This document shows positions 54,035 through 63,267 of a stretch of DNA of 64,000 nt, piece by piece; the stretch's first letter is position 1; each line of letters opens with the position of its first letter. The notes beneath the pieces are model-generated. The model had not been told where the DNA came from. It did not search any database and saw only the letters and a program-made list of their open reading frames with translations. Source of the DNA: Geomicrobium halophilum. Lineage in GTDB: Bacteria > Bacillota > Bacilli > Bacillales > Marinococcaceae. The translations under genes were made by a program, and so were the position numbers. The stretch spans positions 806,001 through 870,000 of the forward strand of contig NZ_JACHHJ010000001.1 of the NCBI RefSeq assembly GCF_014207655.1, written 5' to 3'.

Positions 54035-54574
54035 ATGCATTTAGGTCAAGATCGCTATTCTCGAAGAGGATTTCAAGATCAATGTTATCAAGATCAATGT
54101 TATCAAGATCAATGTTATCAAGATGATAAGCGCTGGAGTGCACTATACGATGGGAAGAACCAACATCCAATGGCGTGCTTCTCCAACGATGATGATATTA
54201 CACAACAAGCGACTCAAGCCAATAAAACCATTCAAACTTCAGAAGATTTTATGATGATTAAAGACTCTTGCGATGTAACGGTCACGTCCACCGACACCCA
54301 AGCAGCTGTCAACTTGCAATTAGCCATACAAGCAGCGATAGTCTTAGTGGTTAGAATTGCTATTGGTAGTTCATCACAAGCAGAGGATATTACTCAAGAA
54401 TTATTACAAACGTCGAAAATGAAACAAAGAACATCCCAGAAAACGATTGTGGAAAATTCCAGAAATATCGATGTCTCTTCAACTGATACGCAAATTGCGT
54501 TGAACATTCAAGTCTTGGTTCAACTGTTAGTTGCCATCGTCGTAGCCTTGGATATCCTGAGTGCGAGCGCTTAA
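54035..54574 (+). CDS. cotX: CotX-like spore coat protein
   Basis: A 179-residue protein of the CotX family: two copies of a hydrophobic repeat (VTSTDTQAAVNLQLAIQAAI and SSTDTQIALNIQVLVQLLVA), each preceded by a DxxD/IE-type spacer. The N-terminus has three tandem copies of the pentad DQCYQ before DDKRW. Cys-rich, insoluble coat proteins cross-link the spore crust and exosporium. ATG 54035 follows AAAGGAGG. Confidence 0.8.
   Translation: MHLGQDRYSRRGFQDQCYQDQCYQDQCYQDDKRWSALYDGKNQHPMACFSNDDDITQQATQANKTIQTSEDFMMIKDSCDVTVTSTDTQAAVNLQLAIQAAIVLVVRIAIGSSSQAEDITQELLQTSKMKQRTSQKTIVENSRNIDVSSTDTQIALNIQVLVQLLVAIVVALDILSASA
54074..54118 (+). repeat. Three tandem 15-bp repeats in cotX
   Basis: CAAGATCAATGTTAT occurs three times in a row without mismatch and encodes QDQCY. 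The lack of divergence implies recent slippage expansion. Confidence 0.95.
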
Positions 54575-54597
54575 TCGGAACATGTAAGACTAAATGG

Positions 54598-54637
54598 ACT
54601 ATGCCAGGCATATGGTTTGGCATAGTTTCCTTTTTAG
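54598..54637 (+). terminator. Terminator after cotX
   Basis: ACTATGCCA and TGGCATAGT hairpin followed by TTCCTTTTTAG. Confidence 0.75.
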
Positions 54638-55029
54638 TAGTGACAAAAAGCGATTATCATGCAAAATTTACTGCAAATGGGCAATGAATACTCAGGTATC
54701 GAACCCGTGGGTGGTCTTGGATATACTTAAGATATTCATAAGGGGGCTAAAGTGGAACCCTTAAATTAGAAACGATGCTAGCCCGTGAAAGGGGCTGGCA
54801 TCGTTTTGTGATGAAACGAAGGCAAACAAACGAACTTCATGAGTGAGGGATCTAGCTACAACTGGATAGAAATGTACGACATTAGGGTGATCACGTGAGT
54901 AGGCTCAGGCATGTTAAAAAAGTTTGAACCTAGATGTAAATCTGAAGAAAGCGCGACCTGTAATTACGTTGGACAACACGCAATCACTCCGCGCCTGCAT
55001 ATGGTAATGGTGTAGGAAGGTGATTAATC
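54638..55029. other. Unexplained non-coding region with strong hairpin
   Basis: About 390 bases without an open frame. A hairpin at 54770-54806 (AAACGATGCTAGCCC with its near-perfect complement) is followed by T-rich sequence. The part 54811-55029 holds several short inverted segments and a patch (TAGGCTCAGGC / GTTTGAACCTA) that could fold. It does not match a family I can name; a structured RNA or a group II intron fragment are possibilities. Confidence 0.4.
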
Positions 55030-55914
55030 GTGTTGATTGATGGCGTGTTTGCAGGTGGGGGTGTAAAAGGATTCGCTTTTATCGGCGCACTTGAAGAATT
55101 AGAGCGAAGGAATTATCATTTCTCACGCCTCGCTGGAACGAGCGCAGGTGCGCTCATGGCAGCCCTCGTACAGGCGGGGTATACGAGTGGGGAATTGAAA
55201 GAGCTTATGGATGATTTGGATCTGCAAACATTTCTAGATCCGACCCCGATGACAAAGCATTTCCCTTTATTGCTTAAATGGCTCGGTGTGTATTGGGGGC
55301 TCGGTTTGTATAAAGGGGCTCAATTGGAAGAATGGGTAGGAGAAAAATTGGCAGCCAAAGGGATCCGGACATTTAGCGACTTAAAACCGCAATCGCTTCG
55401 GATCGTAGCGTCCGATTTAACCCGGGGACAGTTACTCGTTCTCCCTGATGATTTGCATGGTTACGGTATCATTCCGGAGACGTTTCCAATCGCCCGTGCT
55501 GTTCGCATGAGCTGCAGTTTACCGTTTTTCTTTCAGCCGGTCAGACTGTTTGATAAAAACGGGGAGGGAGCACTTATCGTTGATGGCGGAATTTTAAGCA
55601 ATTTTCCAATGTGGCTGTTTCAAAAAGAAGAGCGAAGGAAACGTCCGGTGCTAGGATTTCAATTGAATCCTGAGCCTGATGAAACGAGGAATAAGATCGA
55701 TAATGCCTTAGATCTTTACAGTTCTGTATTCGGTACCATGCAAAACGGCCGTGATTCTCGTTACGTCGAAAAGCATAAGCAGGATAACGTAGTATTTATA
55801 CCTGTAGACAGGATCAAAACGACCTCTTTTTCTATTACGAATGAAGATCGGCTTAGGCTGATACGACTCGGACGACGGGCGACGGAAAGCTATTTACGAA
55901 GATGGAGCGGCTAA
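55030..55914 (+). CDS. yqhO: Patatin-like phospholipase (YqhO)
   Basis: A 294-residue patatin-fold lipid hydrolase. The oxyanion motif GGGVKG, nucleophile Ser38 in GTSAG, and catalytic Asp in VDGGILSNFP are all present. It probably hydrolyses phospholipids or acyl esters; location is cytosolic or peripheral membrane. The start is GTG 55030 after GGAAGGTG. yqhO follows mntR in B. subtilis. Confidence 0.92.
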   Translation: MLIDGVFAGGGVKGFAFIGALEELERRNYHFSRLAGTSAGALMAALVQAGYTSGELKELMDDLDLQTFLDPTPMTKHFPLLLKWLGVYWGLGLYKGAQLEEWVGEKLAAKGIRTFSDLKPQSLRIVASDLTRGQLLVLPDDLHGYGIIPETFPIARAVRMSCSLPFFFQPVRLFDKNGEGALIVDGGILSNFPMWLFQKEERRKRPVLGFQLNPEPDETRNKIDNALDLYSSVFGTMQNGRDSRYVEKHKQDNVVFIPVDRIKTTSFSITNEDRLRLIRLGRRATESYLRRWSG

Positions 55915-55922
55915 TACGAATA

Positions 55923-55966
55923 AGAAACGGGAAACGTGAAGTACACGTCGCCCGTTTCTACTTTTT
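55923..55966. terminator. Bidirectional terminator yqhO/yqhP
   Basis: AGAAACGGG ... CCCGTTTCT hairpin with a T-rich right tail, overlapping the yqhP stop region. Confidence 0.65.
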
Positions 55967-56281
55967 CTTACGGCCATCAACCACTTTTAAGTGAGACTTC
56001 CGTTTCTTTTTGTTTCGTTCCTCAGGTGCTTTTCCTTGTTGTTTCTGGCGTCCTTTACTTTGTTTTAGGGCTTTCCGGTAATTTTTGTCCATTCCGCTGC
56101 GTCTTGGCATAATCACTTTCGTCATTAAAAAGTAAAAACCGGCTGCGATGAGCGCAGCAATCATGAGTGTGAGGAAGAGTCCGCTTGGATTCGTAAATAA
56201 CTGGTAAATGACCCCAATCACTGCCAATAACAAAATGACGAGAATGACTGGGTGACGGATCGAGTTGGACAAGTCATACAC
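55958..56281 (-). CDS. yqhP: YqhP (SA1362 family) membrane protein
   Basis: A 107-residue protein with two N-terminal membrane helices (HPVILVILLLAVIGVIYQLF and LFLTLMIAALIAAGFYFLM) and a highly basic tail (RKALKQSKGRQKQQGKAP...). Equivalent to YqhP next to yqhQ. Function is unknown. Confidence 0.85.
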   Translation of the reverse strand: MYDLSNSIRHPVILVILLLAVIGVIYQLFTNPSGLFLTLMIAALIAAGFYFLMTKVIMPRRSGMDKNYRKALKQSKGRQKQQGKAPEERNKKKRKSHLKVVDGRKKK

Positions 56282-56293
56282 CTCTCTTAAAAA

Positions 56294-57247
56294 TTAAACG
56301 ATACGTCCGCCTACTTTTTCTTCGTCTTCGATCGCTTTTTCCCGTTCTAACATCTTTTCAAATGAGGAGATCGACACTTCTACTTGATCATCTTTAGGCT
56401 GTTTTGTTGTGAGCAATTGTAGCCATAAACCGGGCAATCCCAGCCATTTGAGAAATGGAATATCCCGTAGCTTGTTTGTGCCCTGCAATACTTCATAGGA
56501 GACCCCAAGGACAACAGGAATGAGCAAGAGACGATGGATGACACGCTCAATGATGTTATCAAAGGGAACGAGCAAATAAATCATCACGCCAATGATAACG
56601 GTAAAGAGCATAAAACTACTGCCGCAGCGGTAGTGAAGGCGGGAGTGTTCCTGTACATTGTCAACGGTTAATGCCTTTCCTGCTTCATAGGTGTTAATGA
56701 CCTTGTGTTCGGCTCCGTGGTATTGAAAGACCCGTTTAATCAATGGAGTTAACGAAATCAGATAAATGTATCCGACGAGAATGATAAACTTGAAAAAACC
56801 TTCAAGTAGGTTTTGTGCCACATGCCCAGGAAAAGCAAACGCGAACATTTCTGCGATAAAAACCGGAATCGCCGTAAATAGAAAATTTCCGAATAAAAAT
56901 GCGAATACGCCGACCGCGGCAACTCCGAAAAACATCGTCATTTTGGAACGATGCTCTTGCGGCTTAATCTCATCATCGTTGTCCGGATGAACGTCATAGC
57001 GATCTGAGGCGTAATTTAAATGTTTACTTCCGACTGCGGCAGCTTCGATTAAGGCAACGGTTCCACGTACAAAAGGAATTTTTTTTAGCTTTTGCAGGAT
57101 AGGGCGGTTAACCTTACGCTCTTCATAATATTCAATGTTGTTATTTTTTCTCCGGATCGCAGAAACAGTGATACGCTTCCCTGCGAACATCACTCCTTCT
57201 ATAATCGCTTGTCCGCCATACGCGGGTTTTTTGGGTTGTTCGCTCAT
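56294..57247 (-). CDS. yqhQ: YqhQ (DUF1385) membrane protein
   Basis: A 317-residue polytopic protein of DUF1385. Start PAYGGQAIIEGVMF, FHGAEHKVINTYE-like motif (YHGAEHKVINTYEAGKALTV) and HSRLHYRCGSSFMLF are hallmarks, with four or five membrane helices. Function is unknown; conserved His/Cys pairs suggest metal or catalysis. GTG 57256 is an alternative start. Confidence 0.9.
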   Translation of the reverse strand: MSEQPKKPAYGGQAIIEGVMFAGKRITVSAIRRKNNNIEYYEERKVNRPILQKLKKIPFVRGTVALIEAAAVGSKHLNYASDRYDVHPDNDDEIKPQEHRSKMTMFFGVAAVGVFAFLFGNFLFTAIPVFIAEMFAFAFPGHVAQNLLEGFFKFIILVGYIYLISLTPLIKRVFQYHGAEHKVINTYEAGKALTVDNVQEHSRLHYRCGSSFMLFTVIIGVMIYLLVPFDNIIERVIHRLLLIPVVLGVSYEVLQGTNKLRDIPFLKWLGLPGLWLQLLTTKQPKDDQVEVSISSFEKMLEREKAIEDEEKVGGRIV

Positions 57248-57387
57248 ACCTGACACCAGCCAATCTATGGTTATCCATTACCATTTTACACGAAGATACG
57301 CTGTATCTCCATCTTTTGTGTGTTGTTTCCAACATTTTTAGCATGATCGAAGTGGTAGAGGCTCATACTATCAAGCGAGGTGATCAT

Positions 57388-57864
57388 ATGGCAAGCAGAC
57401 ATAAAGAAGTAAAAGATTGGCCTTACGCTGTAAAAACGCTAGTTACAGGAATTGTCGGCGGTTTATTTTGGAGTCTCATTTGGTACTTAGCTTATTTTTT
57501 CAATTTCACAACGGTTGGGCCTGCTCTCTTTTGGATGGCTTGGTCCGTAGGGGATTGGAAAGAACAACCTGTTGGACAATGGACCGCTATAGGCATTTTA
57601 TCGCTCGTTTCAATTATCATTACCTTTCTTTATCGCTATATTCTTGCTCGTGTGAGAGGGATGTGGATGGGCATTTTCTTTGGTGCGATTTTATGGTTTT
57701 TGATTTTTTTCGTTGCCAATCCTTTCATCATTGGACTTGAACCCTTGTTTGATATGGAAGGGACAACGATTGTCACCACGCTCTGCCTATTTATTTTGTA
57801 TGGGCTCTTTATCGGCTATTCCATCTCTTATGAACACGAATTGCAACAATATGAGAGCAGTTAG
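57388..57864 (+). CDS. yqhR: YqhR membrane protein
   Basis: A 158-residue protein with four membrane helices of the YqhR family (DWPYAVKTLVTGIVGGLFWS near the start). Function is unknown. In B. subtilis aroQ follows yqhR, but here papA follows directly, so aroQ is absent from this spot. GCGAGGTG precedes ATG 57388. Confidence 0.87.
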   Translation: MASRHKEVKDWPYAVKTLVTGIVGGLFWSLIWYLAYFFNFTTVGPALFWMAWSVGDWKEQPVGQWTAIGILSLVSIIITFLYRYILARVRGMWMGIFFGAILWFLIFFVANPFIIGLEPLFDMEGTTIVTTLCLFILYGLFIGYSISYEHELQQYESS

Positions 57865-57933
57865 GGAAGCAGTGGTTGCTAAAATATGCTAAAATGAGAT
57901 AGCGTATATAGTAACAATTGGGGAGGGAAAGCT

Positions 57934-59001
57934 ATGAATCGTTTCGAGGTTATACGTACGCAGTTTGAACAAAACGGCATCGATGCACTTCTCGTTGAAA
58001 GTCCTACAAACCGGCGTTACCTGACTGATTTTACAGGAACAGCTGGGGCTGTACTTCTGACGAGCGAAGATGCCTTTTTTATTACGGATTTTCGTTATGT
58101 TGAACAGGCAAAAAGTCAGTGCGAAGGTTTTAAAGTTGTTCAGCATGGAGGGGCGATGAGTGCCGAAATTAAAAAAATACTGGACAGTCATAACGTAAAA
58201 TCCCTTGGATTTGAAAAAGCGTACACAAGTTTCCAAACGTATCAACTGTATCAGGAAACGTTTGATGCTGAGCTCGTTCCAGTTGCCGGTATCGTCGAAA
58301 ACCTGCGTCTTTTTAAGAGTGAAAGCGAGCTGAAAACGATCAAAAAGGCATCTGAAATAGCAGATGCAGCGTTTTCGCATATATTGACATACATAAAGGC
58401 AGGTGTTCGCGAACGTGAGGTTGCCCATGAACTTGAATTTTTTATGCGGGAACAGGGAGCGGAATCCTCATCATTTGATATTATTGTAGCTTCTGGAGAA
58501 CGTGGTGCACGACCTCACGGTGTGGCAAGTGATAAGAAAATCGAAAAAGGCGATCTCATCACAATGGATTTCGGCGCCTATTATAAAGGGTATTGTTCTG
58601 ATATTACACGTACAGTGGCCCTCGGGGAGCCATCGGAGGAACTACGTCATATCTATGATACGGTTTTATCCGCTCAACTCAAAGCCGTAGAACAAATAAA
58701 AGCAGGAATGACGGGAATCGAAGCAGACGAAATTGCCCGGGAGATGATCAACGGTAAAGGTTATGAAGGGCATTTCGGTCACGGTCTCGGCCATGGGTTG
58801 GGAATGGAAGTTCATGAAGAACCGCGCTTGTCGCCGAAAGGTAATTTAGTTTTGGAACCGGGGATGGTTGTCACTGTTGAGCCTGGTGTCTACATACCAG
58901 GAAAAGGCGGCGTACGCATTGAAGATGATATCGTCATTACAGAAGATGGTAACGAACGGTTAACGACGTCGGATAAGGACTTAAAAATCATTGAAGCATA
59001 A
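57934..59001 (+). CDS. papA: Xaa-Pro aminopeptidase/dipeptidase (M24)
   Basis: A 355-residue metallopeptidase of the pita-bread fold. The creatinase N-terminal domain (1-125) is followed by the catalytic domain with metal ligands in MDFGAYYKGYCSDITRT, GHGLGHGLGMEVHEEP, TVEPGVYIPGKGGVRIEDD. It removes residues next to proline, helping peptide turnover. It precedes efp, whose product rescues ribosomes at polyproline runs. GGGGAGGG precedes ATG 57934. Confidence 0.93.
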   Translation: MNRFEVIRTQFEQNGIDALLVESPTNRRYLTDFTGTAGAVLLTSEDAFFITDFRYVEQAKSQCEGFKVVQHGGAMSAEIKKILDSHNVKSLGFEKAYTSFQTYQLYQETFDAELVPVAGIVENLRLFKSESELKTIKKASEIADAAFSHILTYIKAGVREREVAHELEFFMREQGAESSSFDIIVASGERGARPHGVASDKKIEKGDLITMDFGAYYKGYCSDITRTVALGEPSEELRHIYDTVLSAQLKAVEQIKAGMTGIEADEIAREMINGKGYEGHFGHGLGHGLGMEVHEEPRLSPKGNLVLEPGMVVTVEPGVYIPGKGGVRIEDDIVITEDGNERLTTSDKDLKIIEA

Positions 59002-59017
59002 AGGGTGAGTACAAAAA

Positions 59018-59575
59018 ATGATATCGGTGAACGATTTTCGAACAGGCTTAACGATTGAAGTCGATAATGACATTTGGTCTGTTGTGGATTTCCAGCATGT
59101 CAAACCGGGAAAAGGGGCAGCCTTCGTACGTTCTAAACTACGTAGCCTGCGTACAGGAAACATTCAGGAAAAAACGTTTCGCGCTGGTGAAAAAGTGAAT
59201 AGGGCACATATCGAAAAAAATCGTATGCAGTATTTATACGCAGATGGTAATGCACACGCATTTATGAATATGGAAACCTTTGATCAAATCGAGCTTACGG
59301 GAGATCAGATCCAGTATGAGCTTAACTTTTTAAAAGAAAATATGGAAGTACAAATCATTTCCTATGGAAATGAAACGCTAGGTGTTGAGCTTCCTCATTC
59401 TGTTGAATTAGCGGTAACTAAAACAGAACCTGGTATTAAAGGGAATACAGCATCGGGCGGGACAAAACCAGCGACGCTGGAAACAGGTTATACGGTGCAG
59501 GTTCCACTTTTTGTAAATGAAGGTGATGTTCTCGTCATTGACACTAGTGAAGGAAAATATACATCTCGAGCGTAG
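59018..59575 (+). CDS. efp: Translation elongation factor P
   Basis: A 185-residue EF-P with three beta-barrel domains. The modified loop is [10 protein letters not shown] with Lys32, the residue that carries 5-aminopentanol in B. subtilis. Typical C-terminus: [19 protein letters not shown] and [18 protein letters not shown] lies upstream. It relieves stalling on polyproline. Confidence 0.96.
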   Translation: MISVNDFRTGLTIEVDNDIWSVVDFQHVKPGKGAAFVRSKLRSLRTGNIQEKTFRAGEKVNRAHIEKNRMQYLYADGNAHAFMNMETFDQIELTGDQIQYELNFLKENMEVQIISYGNETLGVELPHSVELAVTKTEPGIKGNTASGGTKPATLETGYTVQVPLFVNEGDVLVIDTSEGKYTSRA

Positions 59576-59583
59576 AAAGAAGC

Positions 59584-59613
59584 AAGGCTTCGGGTTTACC
59601 GAGGTCTTTTTTT
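59584..59613 (+). terminator. Terminator after efp
   Basis: AAGGCTTCGG GTTTA CCGAGGTCTT with G-U pairs, followed by a T run. The gap 59614-59904 has no gene; yqhV, present here in B. subtilis, is not seen. Confidence 0.7.
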
Positions 59614-59827
59614 GTGCTTTCATTCCGGCAACAACACACCGACTCCGTCCATTGTCTGTTCTTTTTAAAATACACTTTTAAGTATAGGTAATTGGCCGCT
59701 TGTTAGTGATAATTAAATTTCACATACCGTAATGTAATCAAAAGTATTAAAAAACTGAAAAATACTTAGTTATCCCTTTCTTATCTTGAGAACATTTTCT
59801 ATTTGGGTTCTAAACTCCATGAGTAGA

Positions 59828-59835
59828 CATACATT
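59828..59835 (+). promoter_or_regulatory. Candidate sigma-E -10 element before spoIIIAA
   Basis: CATACATT matches the sigma-E -10 consensus CATACAnT and lies 70 bases upstream of spoIIIAA, whose operon is sigma-E dependent in B. subtilis. The -35 is not convincing. Confidence 0.4.
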
Positions 59836-59904
59836 GTACAAGCAGACCTGAATAACGGGTTTGTTATACGATTACCATCAAGGGTCCGTTGGGGTTGATG
59901 ATGT

Positions 59905-60831
59905 ATGGCCTTCACAGAAGTAAAAAAGAGTAAAGTCGTTTCAGAGCGTACGATACTCGCTCTTATTCCTCAAAGGTTTCGGGAGAAGACAAGTGAAGCC
60001 CTTGAGAAAACAGAGCTTGAAGAAATTCGCTTGCGAGTCAACCGTCCCCCTGAGTTTATTTATCAATGGGGGCATCAATTCATGAAAAGTGACCCTTTTA
60101 CTAAAAGTGAAGCCAGTTTCGTTATGAACCAGTTAAGTCAACATTCAGTGTATGCCTTTGAAGAAGAGCTTAGAAATGGTTTTCTTACGCTTTCAGGCGG
60201 TCACCGGGTGGGGTTGGGCGGTGAGACGGTCGTTGAAAAAGGACAAGTGAAGACGCTCAAGCATGTATGTTCTTTCAATATACGGATTGCCCGACAAATG
60301 AACGGGGTGGCTGAGCGATTTTTACCAGAATTGTTTCAGGAACAGTGGCGCAACGTTTTGATCGTCGGGCCTCCACAATCAGGAAAAACAACACTTTTAC
60401 GCGATATCGCACGAACAGCTAGTTATGGTCATCCAACTAAAAAAATTCCCCCGCGGAAAGTGGCCATTGCAGATGAACGCTCAGAAATCGCGGCTGCTTT
60501 TGAAGGAATACCGCAGCATGATCTTGGTCCACGTACGGATGTGCTCGACCGCTGTCCGAAGGCAGAGGGGATGATGATGCTAGTAAGAGCAATGAGTCCC
60601 GATATTCTCATTGTTGATGAAATTGGTCATGAGCGGGATAAGGCTAGTTTGAAAGAAGCAATGAATGCTGGTGTAGCAGTGATCTGCAGCGCCCATGGGC
60701 GTTCGATGGAAGATATGCAAGAACGTCAACTTTTACGAACCGCATTAGGACGTCCGCTTTTTGACCGTATTCTTCTCCTCAATGAAAACAAGCACGGAAC
60801 GCTCATCGTCCAAAGGAGTGTGCAAAAGTGA
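59905..60831 (+). CDS. spoIIIAA: Stage III sporulation protein AA (ATPase)
   Basis: A 308-residue secretion-type ATPase with Walker A GPPQSGKTTLLRDIAR and Walker B LIVDEIGHE. It energises the mother-cell SpoIIIA complex joined to SpoIIQ in the forespore. ATG 59905 is at the start; its stop overlaps spoIIIAB (GTGA). Confidence 0.95.
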   Translation: MAFTEVKKSKVVSERTILALIPQRFREKTSEALEKTELEEIRLRVNRPPEFIYQWGHQFMKSDPFTKSEASFVMNQLSQHSVYAFEEELRNGFLTLSGGHRVGLGGETVVEKGQVKTLKHVCSFNIRIARQMNGVAERFLPELFQEQWRNVLIVGPPQSGKTTLLRDIARTASYGHPTKKIPPRKVAIADERSEIAAAFEGIPQHDLGPRTDVLDRCPKAEGMMMLVRAMSPDILIVDEIGHERDKASLKEAMNAGVAVICSAHGRSMEDMQERQLLRTALGRPLFDRILLLNENKHGTLIVQRSVQK

Positions 60832-61340
60832 GATGGTTTGGCGCCATTTTCATCCTTCTTTCCATGACGGCTATTGGTTTTGAATGGGCACGCCGTCTGT
60901 CAGGACGATCACGGCAAATTCGGCAGTTAACGACGGCTTTGCAATTGCTTGAAGCTGAAGTCATGTATGGGCATACCCCTTTACCTGTGATTGCACGAAA
61001 ACTAGAGCGGACCTTTAACCAACCGCTATCACTCTTATTTTCCACTTTTGCAAGTGATTTGGAACAGGAAAGTATTGATGTGAAAGAAGCCTGGGCAAAA
61101 AGTATTGAGGCCAACTGGTCATCAACAGCTTTACGCCATAAAGAGAAAGAAGCACTACTTCAATTTGGGCAAACGCTCGGACAACATGGGCGCGATGAAC
61201 AGCAAAAATATATTCAATTGACACTGGCTCACTTACGTGCAGAAGAAGTGGAGGCCCGTGAAGAACAGCGAAAATATGAAAGGATGGCAAAATCACTCGG
61301 TTTTCTCGGAGGACTTTTGGCGATTATCGTCATCATCTGA
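60828..61340 (+). CDS. spoIIIAB: Stage III sporulation protein AB
   Basis: A 170-residue GspF-like protein with N-terminal helix (WFGAIFILLSMTAIGFEWAR) and a C-terminal helix (MAKSLGFLGGLLAIIVII). The core pattern RQLTTALQLLEAEVMYGHTPLP is typical. It starts with GTG 60828 inside spoIIIAA. Confidence 0.94.
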   Translation: MRWFGAIFILLSMTAIGFEWARRLSGRSRQIRQLTTALQLLEAEVMYGHTPLPVIARKLERTFNQPLSLLFSTFASDLEQESIDVKEAWAKSIEANWSSTALRHKEKEALLQFGQTLGQHGRDEQQKYIQLTLAHLRAEEVEAREEQRKYERMAKSLGFLGGLLAIIVII

Positions 61341-61395
61341 TAGTAACATACGATTAAGCGATTCACTGTTTGCGCTTCTGAAGGGGGGAAATGCG

Positions 61396-61602
61396 GTGGC
61401 ATATGATGTGGATACGATTTTTCAAATTGCAGGAATCGGCATCGTTGTGGCTATGATTCATACTGTTCTTAAACAGATGGGGAAAGAGGACTGGGCGCAT
61501 TGGGTAACATTGATCGGATTCGTCGTCGTTCTCTATATGGTGGCTACGATCGTCGATGATCTTTTCCAAAGAATTCGCAGCGTATTTCTCTTTATAGGGT
61601 AG
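61396..61602 (+). CDS. spoIIIAC: Stage III sporulation protein AC
   Basis: A 68-residue two-helix membrane protein, exactly the length of B. subtilis SpoIIIAC: DVDTIFQIAGIGIVVAMIHT ... ATIVDDLFQRIRSVFLF. The start is GTG 61396 after AAGGGGGGAA; a longer upstream open frame (61237) is not coding. Confidence 0.95.
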   Translation: MAYDVDTIFQIAGIGIVVAMIHTVLKQMGKEDWAHWVTLIGFVVVLYMVATIVDDLFQRIRSVFLFIG

Positions 61603-61606
61603 TCCA

Positions 61607-62002
61607 ATGTCGTTAGATATGATCCAAATCGTTGGATTTGGCTTGGTCTCTGCATTTTTAGCGATGATTGTTAAAGAACAGAAGCCGGCATTTGCTTTCC
61701 TTTTAACATTGTTTGTCGGTGCGATGATCTTTTTATTTCTTATTGACCATATCGTTACGGCTTTCCAACTGATTGAAACTTTAGCAAATCAAGCCAATAT
61801 CAACATGGTTTATTTAGAGACGATGCTTAAAATTATCGGTATTGCTTATATTGCTGAATTTGGTGCACAAATTGCACGGGATGCCGAACAGGGTGCGATT
61901 GCACAAAAAATAGAGCTCGCCGGTAAAGTACTGATTGTCGTCATGGCAATCCCGATTTTCAACGTTTTAATCGAAACCGTCATTTCCTTGATTCCAGGGT
62001 GA
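61607..62002 (+). CDS. spoIIIAD: Stage III sporulation protein AD
   Basis: A 131-residue membrane protein with four helices; GIAYIAEFGAQIARDAEQGA is the family hallmark. ATG 61607 lies four bases after spoIIIAC. Confidence 0.95.
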   Translation: MSLDMIQIVGFGLVSAFLAMIVKEQKPAFAFLLTLFVGAMIFLFLIDHIVTAFQLIETLANQANINMVYLETMLKIIGIAYIAEFGAQIARDAEQGAIAQKIELAGKVLIVVMAIPIFNVLIETVISLIPG

Positions 62003-62016
62003 AAGAGTGGGTCAAT

Positions 62017-63261
62017 ATGAAAATGCTTTGGGCAGTCTTGTGCATGAGCGTCATTTTTTTAATAGGGGGGGATCCCCCCCTTCTGTCCGCTGAAGATGGC
62101 GATGAAGGAATGGAGCAAGGGCTGCCCATCGAAAATGAAGAAACGGACGTAGAGCCATCTGCGGAGGATATGCTGGAAGAGCAAATGGACGAACAAATGG
62201 ACAGGCTTGGCTTTTCAGAGATTGAATCGTTTTGGGAAGACATCCGCGGGGAGTATGAATCGTTTTTACCTGAAAGTCAGAGAGGGCAGCTGAATGACTT
62301 TATTTCAGGAGAACGCCAATTTGACCCCGTTGAATGGGGACAGGCACTTCTCCGCTTTATTTTGCATGAGATTACAGCCAATATCACCTTACTTGGCACC
62401 TTACTGCTTCTTACCGTTTTCACAATGGTGCTTAGGGCATTACAGAATGCTTTTGAACACGCAGCCGTCAGCCGAATTGCTTACAGTGTCTCATTTACGG
62501 TTCTGATTATTATTGCAATGAATAGCTTCTACGTTGCTATGTCTTACGCACAAGAAGCGGTACAAAACATGGTTCATTTTATGATTGCGCTTTTACCCAT
62601 GTTGCTTGCTCTGCTTGCCATGACCGGCGCTGCATCTTCAGCTGCCCTGTTTCACCCGTTAATCGTCGTTCTTGTTAATACGAGTGGATTATTAATTGAA
62701 CGTCTCGTATTGCCTTTATTATTCGTCTCTGCACTGATCAGTGTCATCAGCACAATGAGCGATAAGTTTCAATTGTCGAAACTTGCGACCCTTATTCGTA
62801 ACGCGGCCATGGCTGTATTAGGCGCGTTTTTAACCGTATTTCTGGCTGCGATCTCTGTTCAGGGGGCAACGGCTGCTGTCACAGACGGGGTAACGGTAAG
62901 AACTGCCAAATATATTGCTGGCAACTTCGTACCTGTGGTCGGCCGGATGTTTACGGACGCCACTGATACGGTAATTGGTGCTTCGCTTTTATTAAAAAAT
63001 ACCGTAGGCGTTGTAGGACTTGGGATTCTTTTTACAATCATTGCCTTTCCTGCCCTCAAAATTCTAGCACTTGCGATTATCTTCCATTTATCTGCAGCCG
63101 TGATGCAGCCGTTGGGAGGAGGGCCGATCGGAACGTGCCTAAGTTTATTTGCAAAAACAGTCCTCTTCATGTTCGCAGCTGTTTCCGTCGTAAGCTTAAT
63201 GTTTTTTCTAGCGATCACAATCATTATAACTTCCGGCAATTTATCATTAATGGTGAGGTGA
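62017..63261 (+). CDS. spoIIIAE: Stage III sporulation protein AE
   Basis: A 414-residue membrane protein with a signal-like N-terminus (MKMLWAVLCMSVIFLIGG), an acidic extracytoplasmic segment and about seven membrane helices in the second half (ALLPMLLALLAMTGAASSAA, AKYIAGNFVPVVGRMFTDAT). ATG 62017 follows GAGTGGG; GTG 61999 overlapping spoIIIAD is an alternative. The signal region carries the perfect palindrome at 62065-62080. Confidence 0.94.
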   Translation: MKMLWAVLCMSVIFLIGGDPPLLSAEDGDEGMEQGLPIENEETDVEPSAEDMLEEQMDEQMDRLGFSEIESFWEDIRGEYESFLPESQRGQLNDFISGERQFDPVEWGQALLRFILHEITANITLLGTLLLLTVFTMVLRALQNAFEHAAVSRIAYSVSFTVLIIIAMNSFYVAMSYAQEAVQNMVHFMIALLPMLLALLAMTGAASSAALFHPLIVVLVNTSGLLIERLVLPLLFVSALISVISTMSDKFQLSKLATLIRNAAMAVLGAFLTVFLAAISVQGATAAVTDGVTVRTAKYIAGNFVPVVGRMFTDATDTVIGASLLLKNTVGVVGLGILFTIIAFPALKILALAIIFHLSAAVMQPLGGGPIGTCLSLFAKTVLFMFAAVSVVSLMFFLAITIIITSGNLSLMVR

Positions 63262-63267
63262 GCACTC

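Noticed and set aside
54074-54118. 15-bp tandem repeats as a CRISPR or non-coding repeat
   Set aside because: There are no spacers and the units are in frame inside a cotX-like gene.
57865-57933. aroQ remnant between yqhR and papA
   Set aside because: The 69-base gap has no aroQ sequence; the gene is absent from this spot.
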